From JAENVT01 sp963805445 (lineage in GTDB: Bacteria > Actinomycetota > Acidimicrobiia > Acidimicrobiales > Ilumatobacteraceae): DNA of 64,000 nt. The notes under the pieces were generated by a model that worked only from the letters and a program-made list of their open reading frames with translations, had not been told where the DNA came from and did not search any database. The DNA is taken from assembly GCA_963805445.1 (NCBI GenBank), contig CAWDUI010000014.1, forward strand, positions 17,355 through 81,354. The letters are read 5' to 3'. Of this stretch, positions 46,907 to 56,687 are shown piece by piece. Position numbers and translations under genes: made by a program. Position 1 is the first letter of the stretch. The number at the start of each line of letters is the position of its first letter.

Positions 46907-49900
46907 GACGAACTTGACCGGGTCGAGGCGCGGATCGCGCTGCGGAGGAGCTCGGCGATGTGGATCGGTGTGCGGTCGGTTGTCTGGGTGATCTGCTCTC
47001 TGCAGCTGAAGCCATCGGTGATGATGAAAGTGTCGTCGGCCGCGGACCGAACGGCCGGGAGTAGGACGCGCTCACCAACTCGCATGGAGACGTCGAAGTG
47101 GTCGGTGGCGAACCCGAATGAACCAGCCATACCGCAGCAGCCCGAGTCGAGCACCTCGTAGTCGACACCCATTCGCTTGAGCAAAGCGACCTCGGCGTCC
47201 ATCCCGAGCACCGATTTGTGATGGCAGTGTCCGTGGATGACGGCCTTCACCGAAAGGCTCGGCGGTTGGTAGCGCTGCCGCTCGAGGAACTCTGAGAGGA
47301 TGAGCATTTGTTCCGATAGGCGTCGGGCGTCGGCGTCGTGTGGGAACAAGTTGACGAGTTCGTCGCGGAACGCGGCCACGCAGCTCGGTTCCAGGCCGAC
47401 GATCGGGATCCCGGCACGGATCCACGGTCGGAGGGTTTCCAACGTCTGGCGCCACAACCGTTCGGCGGTGGCGAGCATCCCCCAGTCATACAGAGGTCGT
47501 CCGCAACACAGTGGTCGGGGCGGGATCTCCACTCGATAGCCGGCATCCTCCAGCACCTCGACCGCAGCTTGGGCGACATCGGACTCCAGGTAGTTGTTGA
47601 ACGTGTCCGGCCACAACAGCACCCGGTCCGTCTCGAACGGTGCGTCGGTCCCGTGGGGATTGAGGGTGTTGCGATTTCCACCGCGTTGCATCGACGGCGT
47701 CGAGTAGTTCTCACCTTGATGTTTCGGCGAGTCCGCGTGACGAAGCGAAGAGGCTCCTGTGTGACGGGCTCCGGTGGCTGGTGAGCAGGTCGCACTGTTG
47801 ATTGGCCGGGCCCGGAACCAGTCGGTGAACGTCTGTGTCGCGAATCGTGGGATCGTTCGCTGTTTGGCGACATCACCGCCGAACTTGACCAGCGTTCGCA
47901 GGCCCGGCGCATGAACGAGCGTGTTGACCAGCCGTGGAGCGTGTGACGCCGCACGACCCCACCAGTAGATGAGGCCCATCGCATAGGCGGCACGCGGGCG
48001 CAGACGGCGCGCGTAGAAGTGTGACAAGAACTCCGCCTTGTAGGTCGCCATGTCGACGTTGACCGGGCATTCACTCTTGCATCCCTTGCAAGCAAGGCAG
48101 AGATCCAGCGCGTCGGCAACCGTGCGATCGCGCCATCCGTCGAGTTCGGTGCCGCGTAACATCTCGAACAGCATTCGAGCCCGACCACGGGTCGAATCCT
48201 CTTCCTCGCGTGTTGCCATATAGCTCGGGCACATCGTGCCTCTGTCGACATCACGGCACTTCCCCACGCCGACGCACCGCGACGCGGCCTTGGCGAAGTC
48301 GTGGTCGTCGTCGGGAAACGCGAAGTGCGTCTTCGGGGACTCCAACATCGAGTCCGGCCCCTGACGGAGGTCCGCGTCGGGCGCGTGAGGTCGAACGACC
48401 TTGCCAGGGTTCATCCCGCCATCAGGATCCCAGAGATCTTTGAAGTCGGCGAACGCAGCGACGAGCTCCTCGCCGAACATCGTCGTCAGCAGTGCTGCGC
48501 GTGCCTGTCCGTCGCCGTGCTCACCCGACAGAGAACCGCCGTAGGAGACGACGAGGTCGGCGGCACGATCGAGAAAGTGCCGCCACTGGGCGACACCGGG
48601 TTCGGTGTCCAGCTGGAAGTCGATGCGGCAATGGATGCAGCCCTGCCCGTAGTGGCCGTACAGCGCGGCGTCGTACCCGAACTCATCGAGCAGGCCACGA
48701 AAGTCGCGCAGGTAGGCGCCGACCTTGCCCGGAGGCACTGCCGCGTCCTCCCAGCCCGGATGCGTGGCGGGCATCCCGGGCACGTTGGCCGTGGCACCGA
48801 GGCCCGATTCGCGGACCTGCCACAGCTTCTTCTCCTCCCAGGCGTCCTCAAAGAGCTTGACGTTCGGCGCATCGTCGAGGGCCTTCAACTCGTCGACCAG
48901 ACCATGGGCTTGACGGTCAGATTCCGCTTTCGTGTCGGCTCCGAACTCGACGAGCAGGAACCCGTCGCCGTCGGGCAGGAGTTGCACGTCGTCGGGATGC
49001 AGCCCCTTCTTCTTCATGTAGCCGACCAGCTTCGAGTCGATTCCCTCCAGCCCGACCGGGCGATGGGCACGGACGCGGGACACGTGGTCCGCCGCCGTGT
49101 AAGCGTCGGGGTAGCCGAGCACAACCAGAGTGCGAGCGGGCTTGGCGTCGATGAGTCGCAACGTCGCGCCGAGAACGACGACGCACGTGCCTTCTGTGCC
49201 GACGAGTGCCTGGGCGACGTCGAATTCGTGTGCCGCCAACAATCGGTCGAGGTTGAACCCGGACACGCGACGAGGAATGTCGGGAAAGCGCCGCCTGACG
49301 GCGGCAGCGTGCTGATCGCGGAGCCGTCGAAGGCCGGCGTAGATCTCGCCTCGACGACCGCCTTCGGCGACGATCTCGTCGAGCTCATCCTCGGTGGTGG
49401 CTCCAACTGACATGCGGATGCCGTCATACGTCAGTACGTCGAGGGTGACGACCTGGTCGACGGTCAGCGGGCCGGGGCCGTAGAACTCCGACATCACCGA
49501 GTGGACACCACACGAGTTGTTGCCGATCATGCCGCCCAGCGTGTTGTGCCCATGCGTCGCCGGATCTGGGCCGAACGTCAAACTGTGCTCGCGCGCGAGC
49601 TGCCGGAGATGGTCGAGGTTGCAACCCGGCTCGACGGTTGCCGTCCGCGCCTCCACGTCGAGATCGATCACGTTGTTGAGGTACTTCGAAAAGTCGATGA
49701 TCACGGCCACGTTGGTGCACTGACCGGCCAGACTCGTCCCGCCGCCCCGACTGGTGATCGGGATGCCGCGACGATGGCACGCCGAAACGGTGCGGATCAC
49801 GTCGTCGATCGTGCGCGGCACGACGACACCGATCGGGACCTGACGGTAGTTCGACGAGTCCGTCGAGTACGCCGCCCGACTGCCCCGATCGAAGCGAACC

Positions 49901-50073
49901 TCACCCACGATGGTCGATCGCAGCTCGGTGATCAAACCGCGCGCATCTTCGCCGATCGCGTTCGAGATCGATACCGGCGTTGTGGTCTGCATTCCTGCGA
50001 ACGAGCGAGGACGGCGGGCCTCCGGTGGGCGGGCCACGACCTCTTCCCCGGACGAACGGTCGTCAGTGATCAT
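46903..50073 (-). CDS. FAD/Fe-S D-2-hydroxyacid dehydrogenase, fused GlcD-GlpC type
   Basis: This 1056-residue protein is a fusion. An FAD-binding PCMH domain (about 60-240) has GGGTSLAGQCTNVAVIIDF and TLGGMIGNNSCGVHSVMSEF. The FAD-oxidase C domain follows (about 290-570), with GHYGQGCIHCRIDFQL and GSLSGEHGDG. Next come two [4Fe-4S] motifs (CVGVGKCRD with GTMCPSY, and CLACKGCKSECPVNVD) and two CCG domains (CCGRPLYDWGM and CCGMAGSFGF). Such enzymes oxidise D-lactate, glycolate or similar acids and give electrons to quinone. Start and stop overlap both neighbours. It could feed the bc1-oxidase chain of the element. Confidence 0.92.
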   Translation of the reverse strand: MITDDRSSGEEVVARPPEARRPRSFAGMQTTTPVSISNAIGEDARGLITELRSTIVGEVRFDRGSRAAYSTDSSNYRQVPIGVVVPRTIDDVIRTVSACHRRGIPITSRGGGTSLAGQCTNVAVIIDFSKYLNNVIDLDVEARTATVEPGCNLDHLRQLAREHSLTFGPDPATHGHNTLGGMIGNNSCGVHSVMSEFYGPGPLTVDQVVTLDVLTYDGIRMSVGATTEDELDEIVAEGGRRGEIYAGLRRLRDQHAAAVRRRFPDIPRRVSGFNLDRLLAAHEFDVAQALVGTEGTCVVVLGATLRLIDAKPARTLVVLGYPDAYTAADHVSRVRAHRPVGLEGIDSKLVGYMKKKGLHPDDVQLLPDGDGFLLVEFGADTKAESDRQAHGLVDELKALDDAPNVKLFEDAWEEKKLWQVRESGLGATANVPGMPATHPGWEDAAVPPGKVGAYLRDFRGLLDEFGYDAALYGHYGQGCIHCRIDFQLDTEPGVAQWRHFLDRAADLVVSYGGSLSGEHGDGQARAALLTTMFGEELVAAFADFKDLWDPDGGMNPGKVVRPHAPDADLRQGPDSMLESPKTHFAFPDDDHDFAKAASRCVGVGKCRDVDRGTMCPSYMATREEEDSTRGRARMLFEMLRGTELDGWRDRTVADALDLCLACKGCKSECPVNVDMATYKAEFLSHFYARRLRPRAAYAMGLIYWWGRAASHAPRLVNTLVHAPGLRTLVKFGGDVAKQRTIPRFATQTFTDWFRARPINSATCSPATGARHTGASSLRHADSPKHQGENYSTPSMQRGGNRNTLNPHGTDAPFETDRVLLWPDTFNNYLESDVAQAAVEVLEDAGYRVEIPPRPLCCGRPLYDWGMLATAERLWRQTLETLRPWIRAGIPIVGLEPSCVAAFRDELVNLFPHDADARRLSEQMLILSEFLERQRYQPPSLSVKAVIHGHCHHKSVLGMDAEVALLKRMGVDYEVLDSGCCGMAGSFGFATDHFDVSMRVGERVLLPAVRSAADDTFIITDGFSCREQITQTTDRTPIHIAELLRSAIRASTRSSSS

Positions 50074-51194
50074 TGCCTGAACCGTCCCGCGTCGACACGT
50101 TTGAACTCGATCCCGAGGCCTGGCCGTGCTCGATCCGGAATCAACATGCCGCTGGTTGGCATGAGCACGCCGTCGAACAGCAACGCTTCGAGCCGGACGT
50201 GGTCAGCGAAGTACTCGAGATGTCGAAGGTGCCAGACCCCGGCGCAGGCGTGTGCGCTCACCTGGGGTGCGGTGTGGCTCGACACATCGAGGCAGTGCGC
50301 GTCACAGAGGGCAGCGATGCGGACGAAGGCGGTGATGCCGCCGCAGCGGGTCACATCTGCTTGAACGCAATCGACGCAGCCGGCGACGAGCAGATCGCGA
50401 TAGTAGGTCAGGTCGTAGCCGTACTCGCCAGCAGCGATGTCCATGCCCGCAGGGCCCCGGTCACGGATCAGGCGAAGCCCGTCGCGGTCATCCGAGCTGA
50501 CCGGCTCCTCGAACCACGTGACGCCGTGCTCTGCAAAGCGCTCCGCCATGTGCAGCGCCTGCTTGCGCTGGTACGCACCATTGGCGTCAACAAACAGCTG
50601 AACCTCATCGCCGATTGCCGATCTGGCGATACGCACACGATCCTCATCCGCATCGGCGTCGCGGCCAACCTTCATCTTGACGCTGCCGAGGCCGCGTTCA
50701 GCCCAACAAGCCAGCTGGTCGGCCAGCTCGTTGTCGGACATGCTTGTGAACCCTCCACTCCCATACACCGGAATGGTGTCGTGGAAACGCCCGAGCAGAT
50801 CAGCGACGCTCGCGCCCTGACGCTTGCCTGCCAGATCCCACAACGCGATATCGACCGCCGAAATCGCCGAACTGACCACGCCGCGGCAACCGAGATTTCG
50901 ACAAGCAGCAACCATCGCCGACCAGATCGCTCCGATCGCGCTCGGATCCCGACCCACCACCACCGTCGCAAGGGTGTCAGCAACCACAGCTGCTGCAGCA
51001 CAACCCGAGTAGGCATACCCGAGACCGACGGTGCCGCCACACCAGACCTCGACGACGATGATGGACGTCGCGTCCCATTCGAGCGTCCCGTCAGACTCAG
51101 GGCTCGGTGTCGGCACCTGGTAGGCGTCTACCGTGACCGAATCGACAAGCGCGCCGTCACAGACGAAGGGAGCTGAAATGAGCGGAAGACTCAT
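50070..51194 (-). CDS. Enolase-superfamily enzyme, mandelate racemase/sugar-acid dehydratase type
   Basis: The 374-residue protein has the family capping domain and TIM barrel. Catalytic residues are visible: KMK in GSVKMKVGRDAD, metal ligands Asp in QLFVDANGAY, Glu in TWFEEPVSS and Glu in IAAGEYGYD, and a C-terminal His in DVSSHTAPQ. KxK and His as general bases suggest racemisation or syn-dehydration of a sugar acid. The exact substrate is not predictable. It is the first gene of the leftward operon with the FAD/Fe-S dehydrogenase, GH15 and SDR genes. Confidence 0.9.
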   Translation of the reverse strand: MSLPLISAPFVCDGALVDSVTVDAYQVPTPSPESDGTLEWDATSIIVVEVWCGGTVGLGYAYSGCAAAAVVADTLATVVVGRDPSAIGAIWSAMVAACRNLGCRGVVSSAISAVDIALWDLAGKRQGASVADLLGRFHDTIPVYGSGGFTSMSDNELADQLACWAERGLGSVKMKVGRDADADEDRVRIARSAIGDEVQLFVDANGAYQRKQALHMAERFAEHGVTWFEEPVSSDDRDGLRLIRDRGPAGMDIAAGEYGYDLTYYRDLLVAGCVDCVQADVTRCGGITAFVRIAALCDAHCLDVSSHTAPQVSAHACAGVWHLRHLEYFADHVRLEALLFDGVLMPTSGMLIPDRARPGLGIEFKRVDAGRFRQ

Positions 51195-51356
51195 CGATTA
51201 GAGAGTGCCCAAAGCCGGACGCCGTCAATCCCCGAAGGCAGATTTGCCCGTGGCACTCGGCGTTTGAGCGTGGCCGTTCTCGGGTAGGACGTTTTGCGTC
51301 CGACGATCGACGGCTCACCGACGTTCGCGTGCAGTCGTCAGAAAGACAGCGTGCAT

Positions 51357-53183
51357 ATGTACACGGTCAGCGACTTCATGATCGATCGATTGATCCAATG
51401 GGATCTCCACCGCTACTACGGGTTCCCCGGCGATGGAATCGGCGGATTCGACGCCGCGCTCGAACGAGCCGAGCGCGCCGAAAAGCAGTTCGCCTACATC
51501 CGTCCGACCCATGAGGAGATGGCGGGCTTGATGGCCTGCGCCCACGCCAAGTTCACCGGCGAAGTCGGCGTATGCATTGCCACCTCCGGCCCCGGCGCCG
51601 TCCATCTGATGAACGGACTGTACGACGCCAAGATGGACAACCAGCCCGTCGTCGCAATCGTTGGACAACAAGGACGCGTGGCCATGGGCAGCGACGCCCA
51701 GCAGGAGATGAACATGGAACGCATGTTCAGCGATGTCGCCGAGTACGTAAAGACAGTGACCACGCCGATGCAAGCCCAGCTGGTCATCGATCGAGCGGTG
51801 AGAATCGCTCACGCCTACCGGAAACCGACCGTGGTGATCATTCCTGCCGACGTGCAGGACCTCGAGATGGAAGAACCAGCCATGCAACACTGGGTCTCCA
51901 GGACCGGCATCGGCCATTCGTCGACGCGGCTCGTCGCCCCCGAAGACGAGCTCCTTCGGGCAGCCAACGTCCTCAACGCCGGGGAACGCGTTGCAATGCT
52001 CGTCGGTGAGGGCGCACTAGACGCCACCGACGAGGTCCTCGCCGTTGCCGACACCCTCGGCGCCGGGATCGTCACCGCGCTGCTCGGAAAGGGTGCCGTG
52101 CCCGGCGACGTCCCTCACCACACCCAGCAACTGGGACTGCTCGGTAGCCGGCCGAGCTACGAGATGATGCAGGAATGCGACACACTGCTGATGGTCGGAT
52201 CGAACTACCCGTACGCAGAGTTCCTCCCTGAGACCGGCAAAGCTCGTGGCGTACAGATCGATCTGCTGCCACGTCACCTCAGCCTGCGCTTTCCGATGGA
52301 GGTCAACCTCTGCGGCGATTCCAAGACAACCCTCGCCGCGCTCTTGCCGCTGCTGCAGCGCAAACAGGATCGTGAGTGGCAGGCGAGCATCGTGGACCGA
52401 ATGGCGAAGTGGGAGTCCGTCCTGGAGCGCGAAGCGGCAGTCCCGGCGGACCCGATCAACCCGCGGGCTGTCTTTCATCTACTCAACCAGCGGTTGCCCG
52501 ATGACGTGATCGTCACCGCCGATGCCGGCACCACCGCCGACTGGTACGGCCACCACATCCGACTCGGCCGCAACATGATGGGCAACCTCTCCGGACGGCT
52601 CGCGACCATGCTCGGCGCGATGCCCTACGCCATCGCCGCCAAATTCGCCTTCCCCGATCGCCCCGTCGTGTGCACAATCGGCGACGGCGCATTCCAGATG
52701 CTCGGCATGAACGGGCTCGTCACCGTCAAACGCCACTGGCAACAGTGGGCCAACCCGACATTCATCGTCCTCGTCCTCCACAACAACGATCTCAACCAGG
52801 TCTCCTGGGAAATGCGCGAAGCGGGTAGCCCGCGATTCGACACCAGCCAGCTGCTCGAAGACGTCGATTACGCCGGCTACGCGCAGCTGCTCGGATTCAC
52901 CGGCATTCGCGTCGATGACCCCGACAAGGTCGCAGATGCGTGGGACGAAGCGTTCGCGGCCGACCGTCCCGTCATCCTCGACGTCATCACGGACAAGAAT
53001 GTCCCTCCTCTCCCGGCCCACGTCACGTTCGCCGAAGCCAAGGGGATCGCCAAAGCCTTAGTGGGCGGCGATCCCGACGGCCGAGCTGTCGTCGCCAATT
53101 CCGCCCGGGCAGTCGCTGCTCAGTTCTTCGCTCGATTCGATGATTCGAGGTCTCGCGAGGAGGCGTCAGCGAGCTCCTCGTGA
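51357..53183 (+). CDS. Thiamine-diphosphate enzyme, pyruvate oxidase-like
   Basis: The 608-residue enzyme starts at an ATG at 51357. It has the pyrimidine-binding domain with Glu in YIRPTHEEMAGLMACAHAKF, a central domain, and the TPP-binding motif beginning GDGAFQMLGMNGLVTV and ending LHNND. Overall it is like pyruvate oxidase/acetolactate synthase family members that decarboxylate pyruvate and, in PoxB, reduce quinone. Whether it gives acetate and quinol or another product cannot be decided from sequence. It is divergent from the sugar-acid operon, with 160 bp between. Confidence 0.88.
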   Translation: MYTVSDFMIDRLIQWDLHRYYGFPGDGIGGFDAALERAERAEKQFAYIRPTHEEMAGLMACAHAKFTGEVGVCIATSGPGAVHLMNGLYDAKMDNQPVVAIVGQQGRVAMGSDAQQEMNMERMFSDVAEYVKTVTTPMQAQLVIDRAVRIAHAYRKPTVVIIPADVQDLEMEEPAMQHWVSRTGIGHSSTRLVAPEDELLRAANVLNAGERVAMLVGEGALDATDEVLAVADTLGAGIVTALLGKGAVPGDVPHHTQQLGLLGSRPSYEMMQECDTLLMVGSNYPYAEFLPETGKARGVQIDLLPRHLSLRFPMEVNLCGDSKTTLAALLPLLQRKQDREWQASIVDRMAKWESVLEREAAVPADPINPRAVFHLLNQRLPDDVIVTADAGTTADWYGHHIRLGRNMMGNLSGRLATMLGAMPYAIAAKFAFPDRPVVCTIGDGAFQMLGMNGLVTVKRHWQQWANPTFIVLVLHNNDLNQVSWEMREAGSPRFDTSQLLEDVDYAGYAQLLGFTGIRVDDPDKVADAWDEAFAADRPVILDVITDKNVPPLPAHVTFAEAKGIAKALVGGDPDGRAVVANSARAVAAQFFARFDDSRSREEASASSS

Positions 53184-53264
53184 CCGCTGAGAGGATGTCA
53201 ACGCCGGCGGAGGTAGTGGCGCCACTGGCCCCGCCGTGCGATCGAACCAACTAGGAGGCCCGCC

Positions 53265-54140
53265 ATGGCAACTGAATCTCAATCCGGCAACGTCACTGTG
53301 AATGACGATCTCCAGATTTCATCGATCCGCCGAGTCGTCGTCGATCTCGACCCTCACGATGATGACGATCGTCGCTTCCGTGCGTTCGCTTGGGCGCGCG
53401 ATTTCGCGACCAAGCTGGGGGTGCCTCTCGTGGCGTGGGTCAGTGTGTCGCGTGACTCCGCTGAACGGTCGACGACCGATGAACGAAGGTTCGAGGTCCA
53501 GGCGGCCGATATCACTCGCGGCTGGCTTCGCGAACGGGGCGGTGAAGTCGACGAGATCGACGTCGCTCCCGTCAACGACGACACAGAACTGCTCGCCTCG
53601 ACGATGCACGGCGACATCGTTGTCCTTGGTGTGGACGCCACGGAAGGCCTTACAGGCTGGGCCCTCGGCAGTCGGGCTCACGAACTGGCACACAGTCTCG
53701 ATTGTCCGCTTGTCATCGTGCCACCAGAAGCGCCGGCATCCAAAGATGCCCCGGTCGTGGTCGGAGTCGACGGGAGTGACGCCAACGAGGCAGTCGTCGA
53801 CTGGGCCAAACACCTCGCCAAGGACCTGCGCCGAGACCTCGTTCCCGTCTTCGCGTACAACGCGGTGTACGAAACATTCGACAATGCCGGCAACTATGGA
53901 ACCGACGAACGCGCGGCCCGCGCCGAAGCGGACGCGGAGTCCGTCCCCCTCACCGAAATCCCCGGCCGACCAGCCCAGGTCATCAGCGATACAGCAACCG
54001 ACACGAACGCATATCTCACCATTGTCGGCGTCCGCCACGACCATGCGCTCGGCGGTCTTCTCCTCGGCCGGGTCGCCGATCACCTTCTCCACCACCCACC
54101 ATCGCCGATAGCCATCATCACCTACGCAACGGCAGAGTGA
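53265..54140 (+). CDS. Universal stress protein with two Usp domains
   Basis: The 291-residue protein has tandem Usp folds. The first (about 20-145) ends with DIVVLGVDATEGLTGWALGS. The second (about 150-290) has VVVGVDGSDANEAVVDWAKH and a GVRHDHALGGLLLGRVADHL, PSPIAIITY end, which resembles the ATP-binding G-x2-G-x9-G(S/T) motif. AGGAGG lies seven bases before the ATG. It follows the pyruvate oxidase-like gene by 81 bp. Such tandem proteins are common in dormancy and hypoxia responses of actinobacteria. Confidence 0.92.
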   Translation: MATESQSGNVTVNDDLQISSIRRVVVDLDPHDDDDRRFRAFAWARDFATKLGVPLVAWVSVSRDSAERSTTDERRFEVQAADITRGWLRERGGEVDEIDVAPVNDDTELLASTMHGDIVVLGVDATEGLTGWALGSRAHELAHSLDCPLVIVPPEAPASKDAPVVVGVDGSDANEAVVDWAKHLAKDLRRDLVPVFAYNAVYETFDNAGNYGTDERAARAEADAESVPLTEIPGRPAQVISDTATDTNAYLTIVGVRHDHALGGLLLGRVADHLLHHPPSPIAIITYATAE

Positions 54141-54286
54141 CACAACGGAAGGCGCATCAGTAGCGTTTGCCGAGATAGGTGATCACGCTGAACAACGTGT
54201 TGTCCCACATCGTTCCCAGTGGAGGCGCGCGGATGGGTGTGATTGAATCCCACTGGGTCTGGTGGAGGCTCGGTGGTTGTTTCCGG

Positions 54287-55164
54287 TCAGCTCGGGTTGA
54301 CGAGGTGAGCGTAGTTGGCGGCTTCGAACTCGGCCGGCGGAATGTCGCCGAGCGTGCCGTGAAGTCGCTCGTTGTTGAACCAGTGCACCCACCCGAGGGT
54401 GGCCAGTTCGAGGTCCTCGATCGTGCGCCAGGGTGCTCGCCGCCGGATCAGCTCGATCTTGTAGAGCCCCTTCGTTGTCTCGGCCGCTGCGTTGGCGTAG
54501 CTGTCGGCCACGGAGCCGATCGACGGTCTCGCTCCGATGTCCTCGAGTCGTTCGGTGTATCTCAGAGACGTGAATCGCGATCCCGCATCGGAGTGCATCA
54601 CGAGCCCGGCCAGCGTCGTGCCACGCTGCCAGCGGGCCATCTCGATGGCGTAGAGTACCATGTCGGTGCGCATGTTCGACGCCACGCGCCAACCGACGAT
54701 GGTGCGGGAGAAGGCATCGACGATGAAACACACATACGCCATCCAGGTCGGCACGTAGGTGAGATCTGTGACCCACAACGCGTTTGGTCGCTCAGCGGTG
54801 AACCTTGCGGTCCACCAAGTCCGGCGGACCGGTTCGCCTTCTCATCCGCTCGGGTCGTGTGCACGACCTGCGACCCGCGGCGAACCGACCAAACCCATGC
54901 CCGCATGATCCTGGCGACCTGGTCCCGTCCGACGGTCTCGCCGGCGCGGCCCATCGACTTCCACATCTTGTGGACCCCATAGACGGAGTAGTTGGCGTTC
55001 CAGATCGCCAACAACGCCACCGCCAGGACGGTGTCACGGACCGCCCGCGCCGATGGCGGACGGGACTTCGCCGAGTAGTAGGTGCTCGGAGCGATCTGCA
55101 ACACCGCGCAGATGGGCTCGACTCCGAACTCATCTCGATGGGCGTCGATGTAGGTGACACTCAT
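54287..55164 (-). pseudogene. IS3-type transposase OrfB, DDE integrase domain (frameshifted)
   Basis: From 55164 the frame gives an HTH_21-type region (APSTYYSAKSR, NYSVYGVHKMWKSMGR). A break near 54790 must be joined to reach the rve core: WVTDLTYVPTWMAYVCFIVD (first Asp), MHSDAGSRFTS (second Asp) and YANAAAETTKGLYK (Glu). The end is WVHWFNNERLHGTLGDIPPA, the usual IS3 C terminus. All three catalytic residues are present. The frame break could be sequence error. Confidence 0.85.
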
Positions 55165-55492
55165 CGCTGCGGCGGTCGAGTTCCGCCGCGAAGAAATCCG
55201 ATGCCGACCGAAGAATCGAGTTCGTTCGGCGCAGTTCACGAATCTCCTGCTCCAACGACTTGATCCGCGCGCGTCCTCGGTCGAGGTCCCCGACACGTGC
55301 CCGTCGTCGATGTCGGCCTGCGTCACCCACGACCGCACCGACTCCACCCCGTAACCCAACTGCCCGGCCACTCGCTTCACCGCCGCGTGCCGCTGGCCGG
55401 TTCTCCGACTCCATGTTGCGGACCAAACGGACCGCCTGATCCTGCTGTTCCTGCGAATACCGACGCGTAGTCTGCCTCTCTGATGAACCCAT
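55130..55492 (-). pseudogene. IS3-type transposase OrfA (HTH and leucine zipper, two frame breaks)
   Basis: From an ATG at 55492 the peptide begins SERQTTRRYSQEQQDQAVRL. The central HTH part (RVAGQLGYGVESVRSWVTQA) is in a different frame, and the first frame resumes with the zipper region IKSLEQEIRELRRTNSILRS. A pair of opposite indels is thus needed. OrfA and OrfB overlap near 55130-55164, as usual for programmed -1 frameshifting in IS3 elements. Confidence 0.78.
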
Positions 55493-55632
55493 GACTCGTC
55501 CTCGTTCCCAAGGTCGTGAGCCTCCCCGGATCCCAGAGAGATTCAGTCCGGGCGTAGCGGGAATCCTTCTCGAGGACCCGGGCAAACGTCGGCGCTGGCG
55601 AGCGGATCATCGATTCGCAGGACCGTCGTGCG

Positions 55633-56292
55633 TCATCCGCCGTAGTTGTCAGCGGTGAAGTCTGGGACCGGTCGGGCGTGGGCGTCGGCCGGGGTGGTGG
55701 CTTTGCCGTGTTTGTCGATGTCGTCGAGCAGCCAGTTCATTTCCTCGATCTCGCGCTTTTGTGCGTCGATGATTCCGTCAGCCAGGGCGCGTACGCGGAG
55801 GTCGTCGATGTCGGCCCGAGAGCTGGTCAGGATCGCGATCGAGTGGTGCGGGATCATTGCCCGCATGTAGGACTCGTCGTTGACCGTGGTTTGGCTGCGA
55901 ACGAGCCAGAGGGCGAGGCAGAACACGACCACGCTTCCAGCGACGATCGCTGCGTTCACCTTGCGGCTCTTGTACATGCCCAGCATGAAACCGAGCATGA
56001 TCACCGCCATCGCCGCGCCCATCACGAACATCATGTAGAATCGGGTTTCGCTCCACTTCACGTCGGCGAGCCGGTAGGAGTTCGAATAGGTGAGCGCGAA
56101 CATCGCCGTCATCGATGTTGCGATCATTGCCGCGAACCGCCAGTACTTGCCGCCATGCGCTCTGTCCTTGGGCTCGGGGCCGGTGCCGCCCGCGTTGGTG
56201 TCGGGTGCCGCGTTCGGAGCCGTCTCGCTCTCGCCGGCGTGTTCGCTGTCGAGCTGGCGCACGTTGGTGTCGTTGGTGCTGTCGGTGATCAT
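55633..56292 (-). CDS. DUF305-domain membrane protein
   Basis: The 219-residue protein has an N-terminal Asp/Thr/Asn-rich 50 residues, then three membrane segments (YWRFAAMIATSMTAMFALTY, MMFVMGAAMAVIMLGFMLGM, AAIVAGSVVVFCLALWLV), then a DUF305 ferritin-like segment with SYMRAMIPHHSIAILTS and a REIEEMNWLLDDI tail. DUF305 proteins have been linked to copper or metal handling, but their role is unsettled. The start at 56292 is chosen because a GGA repeat serves as a strong ribosome site just upstream. Confidence 0.85.
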   Translation of the reverse strand: MITDSTNDTNVRQLDSEHAGESETAPNAAPDTNAGGTGPEPKDRAHGGKYWRFAAMIATSMTAMFALTYSNSYRLADVKWSETRFYMMFVMGAAMAVIMLGFMLGMYKSRKVNAAIVAGSVVVFCLALWLVRSQTTVNDESYMRAMIPHHSIAILTSSRADIDDLRVRALADGIIDAQKREIEEMNWLLDDIDKHGKATTPADAHARPVPDFTADNYGG

Positions 56293-56298
56293 GACGAA

Positions 56299-56329
56299 TC
56301 CTCCTCCTCCTCCTCCTCCTCCTCCTCCT
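56299..56329 (-). repeat. (GGA)10 trinucleotide repeat at the ribosome-binding site of the DUF305 gene
   Basis: On the reverse strand ten tandem GGA units begin seven bases upstream of the DUF305 start. Every register of the repeat gives a Shine-Dalgarno-like GGAGGAGG. Changes in unit number could alter initiation without changing the protein. Confidence 0.85.
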
Positions 56330-56687
56330 GGACGGACCCCACCGGGTCTACCCACTGACGGGCGACAACAAACGTGAACATCCATCTCCGTCGCGGCGTG
56401 GTCACCGCTGCTCTGGTCAGGGTCACAGGAGGTGCCGGGAGCCCATCCAGATCGCCGTGCGATCATCGCCAGGTTCTCGGTCAGTGACACGAACCCGATC
56501 GGAAACCCGCTGTCCCCACCGACGCACGCGAACTTCAGCTCGGCTTGTCGACGTACACGGCCTTCACGACCGACGTCGCACCAACGGTGCCGATGAGCAG
56601 CACCCGAGTCGCGGGAAGGCCGAAAAACGGTAGTCAGCTCTCTCACACCTGCCGTGCTCTCTTCGTTAGGCTCGAACGTGGCCGAGC
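56330..56687. other. Non-coding stretch at the right end of the element
   Basis: About 360 bp lie between the DUF305 ribosome site and the integrase arm repeats. A reverse-strand frame is open through it in line with the DUF305 gene, but it has no recognisable motif. A short reverse-strand stretch near 56540-56640 (LPATRVLLIGTVGATSVVKA) may be a gene remnant. Confidence 0.4.

Larger units (their letters stand above)
54264..55525 (-). mobile_element. IS3-family insertion sequence (degraded)
   Basis: The element is about 1.26 kb. It contains OrfA and OrfB transposase frames on the reverse strand. GGAGGCTC (54264-54271) and its inverse GAGCCTCC (55518-55525) are possible terminal inverted repeats, but only eight bases match. 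No target duplication was identified. Several frame breaks make it probably inactive, or the sequence erroneous. Confidence 0.75.
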
